Source of the DNA: Streptomyces sp. Root1304 | GTDB lineage: Bacteria > Actinomycetota > Actinomycetes > Streptomycetales > Streptomycetaceae | Direction: 5' to 3' | NCBI RefSeq assembly: GCF_001426405.1 | Contig: NZ_LMEP01000025.1 | Span: forward strand, 268,750-332,749 | Length of the DNA: 64,000 nucleotides | In this document: in pieces, positions 62,174 through 64,000 of the stretch | Layout: each line of letters begins with the position of its first letter | How positions within the stretch are numbered: position 1 is the stretch's first letter | The notes under the pieces: generated by a model | Told to the model about the DNA's origin: nothing | Databases searched by the model: none | The model's input: only the letters and a program-made list of their open reading frames with translations | Translations under genes and position numbers: made by a program

Positions 62174-63099
62174 GCGATCCCCTGACGCCCCAGAACCCCG
62201 AGAGCACGACCCGGAAGCACACCGCGCTCCCCAAGGCCCAGATCCTCATCGAGGCGCTGCCCTGGCTGACCCGGCACAACGGCAAGACGGTCGTCATCAA
62301 GTTCGGCGGCAACGCCATGATCGACGAGGACCTCAAGGCCGCCTTCGCCCAGGACGTCGTCTTCCTGCGGCAGGCCGGACTCAAGCCCGTCGTCGTGCAC
62401 GGCGGCGGCCCCCAGATCAGCGCCGCCCTCGACCGGCACGGCATCGTCAGCGAGTTCAAGGCCGGCCTGCGGGTCACCACCGAGGACGCCATGGACGTCG
62501 TACGGATGGTCCTCGCCGGCCAGGTGCAGCGCGAGCTCGTCGGGCTGCTCAACCAGCACGGCCCGCTCGCCGTCGGCCTCACCGGCGAGGACGCCCACAC
62601 CATCACCGCCACCCGGCACCGGCCGGTGATCGGCGGCGAACAGATCGACATCGGCCGGGTCGGTGAGATCACCGCCATCGACACCGGTGCCATCCAGGCG
62701 CTCCTGGAGGACGGCCGCATCCCGGTCATCTCCTCCATCGCCCGCTCCCAGGACGACGGACATGTCTACAACGTCAATGCTGATACGGCGGCTGCGGCAC
62801 TCGCTGCGGCGCTGGGCGCCGAGACCCTGATGGTCCTGACCGACGTCGAGGGCCTGTACGAGGACTGGCCGAACAGCGACGAGGTCATCAGCCGGCTCAC
62901 CGCGAGCCAGCTGGAGAAGCTGCTGCCCGAGCTCTCCAGCGGCATGGTCCCCAAGATGGAGGGCTGCCTGCACGCCGTACGGAACGGGGTCACCACGGCC
63001 CGCGTCATCGACGGCCGGGTCCCGCACTCCATCCTGCTGGAGATCTTCACCGACGAGGGCATCGGCACGATGGTCGTGCCGGACGGACAGGGGGACTGA
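62170..63099 (+). CDS. argB: Acetylglutamate kinase
   Basis: The 309-residue amino acid kinase has VVIKFGGNAMID at the N-terminus, VHGGGPQISAALDRHGI, and LVDVEGLYEDWP-type nucleotide binding (VLTDVEGLYEDWPNSDEVI). The basic and N-terminal helix (TALPKAQILIEALPWL) is the feature linked to arginine feedback in hexameric kinases. ATG 62170 overlaps argJ. The stop shares one base with the argD start (TGATG). Confidence 0.97.
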   Translation: MSDPLTPQNPESTTRKHTALPKAQILIEALPWLTRHNGKTVVIKFGGNAMIDEDLKAAFAQDVVFLRQAGLKPVVVHGGGPQISAALDRHGIVSEFKAGLRVTTEDAMDVVRMVLAGQVQRELVGLLNQHGPLAVGLTGEDAHTITATRHRPVIGGEQIDIGRVGEITAIDTGAIQALLEDGRIPVISSIARSQDDGHVYNVNADTAAAALAAALGAETLMVLTDVEGLYEDWPNSDEVISRLTASQLEKLLPELSSGMVPKMEGCLHAVRNGVTTARVIDGRVPHSILLEIFTDEGIGTMVVPDGQGD

Positions 63100-64000
63100 T
63101 GAGCGGCACCGGGAACGAGCGGCTGACCCAGCGGTGGCAGGGCTCCCTCATGAACAACTACGGCACCCCCCAACTGCCCCTCGTCCGCGGCGAGGGCGCC
63201 AGGGTCTGGGACGCCGACGGCAACGAGTACCTCGACTTCGTCGGCGGCATCGCGGTGAACGCCCTCGGCCACGCCCACCCGGCGATCGTCGAGGCCGTCA
63301 CCCGGCAGGTCCAGAGCCTCGGCCACGTCTCCAACCTCTTCGTCGCCGAGCCGCCCGTCGCCCTCGCCGAGAAGCTCCTCGGCCTCTTCGGCCGCCCCGG
63401 CAAGGTCTTCTTCTGCAACTCGGGCGCCGAGGCCAACGAGGCCGCGTTCAAGATCGGCCGGCTCACCGGCCGCTCCCACATGGTCGCCACCCAGGGCGGC
63501 TTCCACGGCCGGACCATGGGCTCCCTGGCGCTCACCGGCCAGCCCGGCAAGCAGACACCGTTTCTGCCGCTGCCCGGCGACGTCACCCACGTCCCCTACG
63601 GGGACGTCGACGCGCTGCGGGCCGCGGTCACCGAGGACACCGCCTTCGTCGTCATCGAGCCCATCCAGGGCGAGAACGGCGTCGTGGTCCCGCCGCCCGG
63701 CTACCTCAAGGCCGCCCGGGAGATCACCCGCGCCACCGGCACCCTGCTCGTCCTCGACGAGGTGCAGACGGGCATCGGCCGCTGCGGCCACTGGTTCGAG
63801 CACCAGGCCCACGAGGGCGTCGAGCCCGATGTCGTCACCCTCGCCAAGGGCCTCGGCGGCGGCCTCCCGCTCGGCGCGACCGTCGCCTTCGGCCCGGCCG
63901 CGGACCTCTTCGGGCCCGGCCACCACGGCACCACCTTCGGCGGGAACCCCATCGCCTGCGCCGCCGGCCTCGCCGTTCTGGACACCCTCGGCGCCGACGC
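63099..64000 (+). CDS. argD: Acetylornithine aminotransferase (3' truncated by window edge)
   Basis: The visible 300 residues start MSGTGNERLTQRWQGSLMNNYG and continue past the window end. They are class III aminotransferase: FCNSGAEANEAAFKIGRL, GFHGRTMGSLALTG, VIEPIQGENGVVVP, LLVLDEVQTGIGRCG and the PLP Lys in LAKGLGGG, followed by GTTFGGNPIACAA. The ATG at 63099 overlaps the argB stop by one base. The enzyme transaminates N-acetylglutamate semialdehyde to N-acetylornithine. Confidence 0.96.
   Translation, partial: MSGTGNERLTQRWQGSLMNNYGTPQLPLVRGEGARVWDADGNEYLDFVGGIAVNALGHAHPAIVEAVTRQVQSLGHVSNLFVAEPPVALAEKLLGLFGRPGKVFFCNSGAEANEAAFKIGRLTGRSHMVATQGGFHGRTMGSLALTGQPGKQTPFLPLPGDVTHVPYGDVDALRAAVTEDTAFVVIEPIQGENGVVVPPPGYLKAAREITRATGTLLVLDEVQTGIGRCGHWFEHQAHEGVEPDVVTLAKGLGGGLPLGATVAFGPAADLFGPGHHGTTFGGNPIACAAGLAVLDTLGAD

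Overview
The window is high-G+C DNA with the codon usage, GTG starts, leaderless-type promoters and gene order of a Streptomyces chromosome core (family Streptomycetaceae, Actinomycetota). The order tatC...helY, infC-rpmI-rplT-rRNA methyltransferase-pheS-pheT and argC-J-B-D is conserved across actinobacteria. No insertion-sequence transposase, integrase, phage gene, rRNA, tRNA or CRISPR array was recognised, and I saw no in-frame TTA codon in the called genes.

Layout. 1-7.3 kb: 3' part of tatC, a lipid kinase, the helicase helY, a cytochrome P450 preceded by two DnaA-box sequences, and a methyltransferase. 7.3-9.5 kb: two membrane proteins (one ABA4-like) divergent from a MerR regulator, then a G-rich tract. 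9.6-16.3 kb: a siderophore-interacting protein under an iron box, a 5'-3' exonuclease with a repeat-rich upstream region, a glycine-betaine type ABC transporter (proV and a fused proWX), an XRE-cupin regulator and a metal-receptor protein. 16.2-22.7 kb: a TDT-type exporter with a divergent LysR gene, a YtcJ-like amidohydrolase, and TetR with a divergent NCS1 permease; a 9-bp minisatellite starts at the TetR stop codon. 22.7-29.5 kb: a self-contained locus that looks like ethanolamine use through gamma-glutamyl intermediates (permease, GlnA4-like ligase, short-chain dehydrogenase, aldehyde dehydrogenase, glutamine-amidotransferase hydrolase, FadR-type regulator).

29.6-34.9 kb: a D-threonine-aldolase-like enzyme, an orphan mycosin-like protease with a proline-rich membrane partner, SseB-like and DUF1844 proteins. 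34.9-42.9 kb: translation genes. infC has a long structured leader with an intrinsic terminator and a non-canonical ATC start; then rpmI, rplT, a TrmH-family methyltransferase, a histidine kinase and pheST. 43-57.4 kb: regulatory and housekeeping genes (PP2C phosphatase, TPR regulator, NUDIX hydrolase, 3-hydroxybutyryl-CoA dehydrogenase, Tat-exported GH10-like protein, an EamA/MocR divergent pair with overlapping start codons, GNAT, degenerate histidine phosphatase, RlmG, VOC protein, sigma-like factor, M48 peptidase). 57.6-64 kb: arginine biosynthesis, argG on the minus strand and argC-J-B-D on the plus strand (argD runs off the end), both behind ARG-box-like sequences and separated by a TmrB-like P-loop gene.

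Function calls rest on motif and family recognition by eye. No database search was run, and start codons were chosen from Shine-Dalgarno spacing, overlaps and remembered family N-termini.
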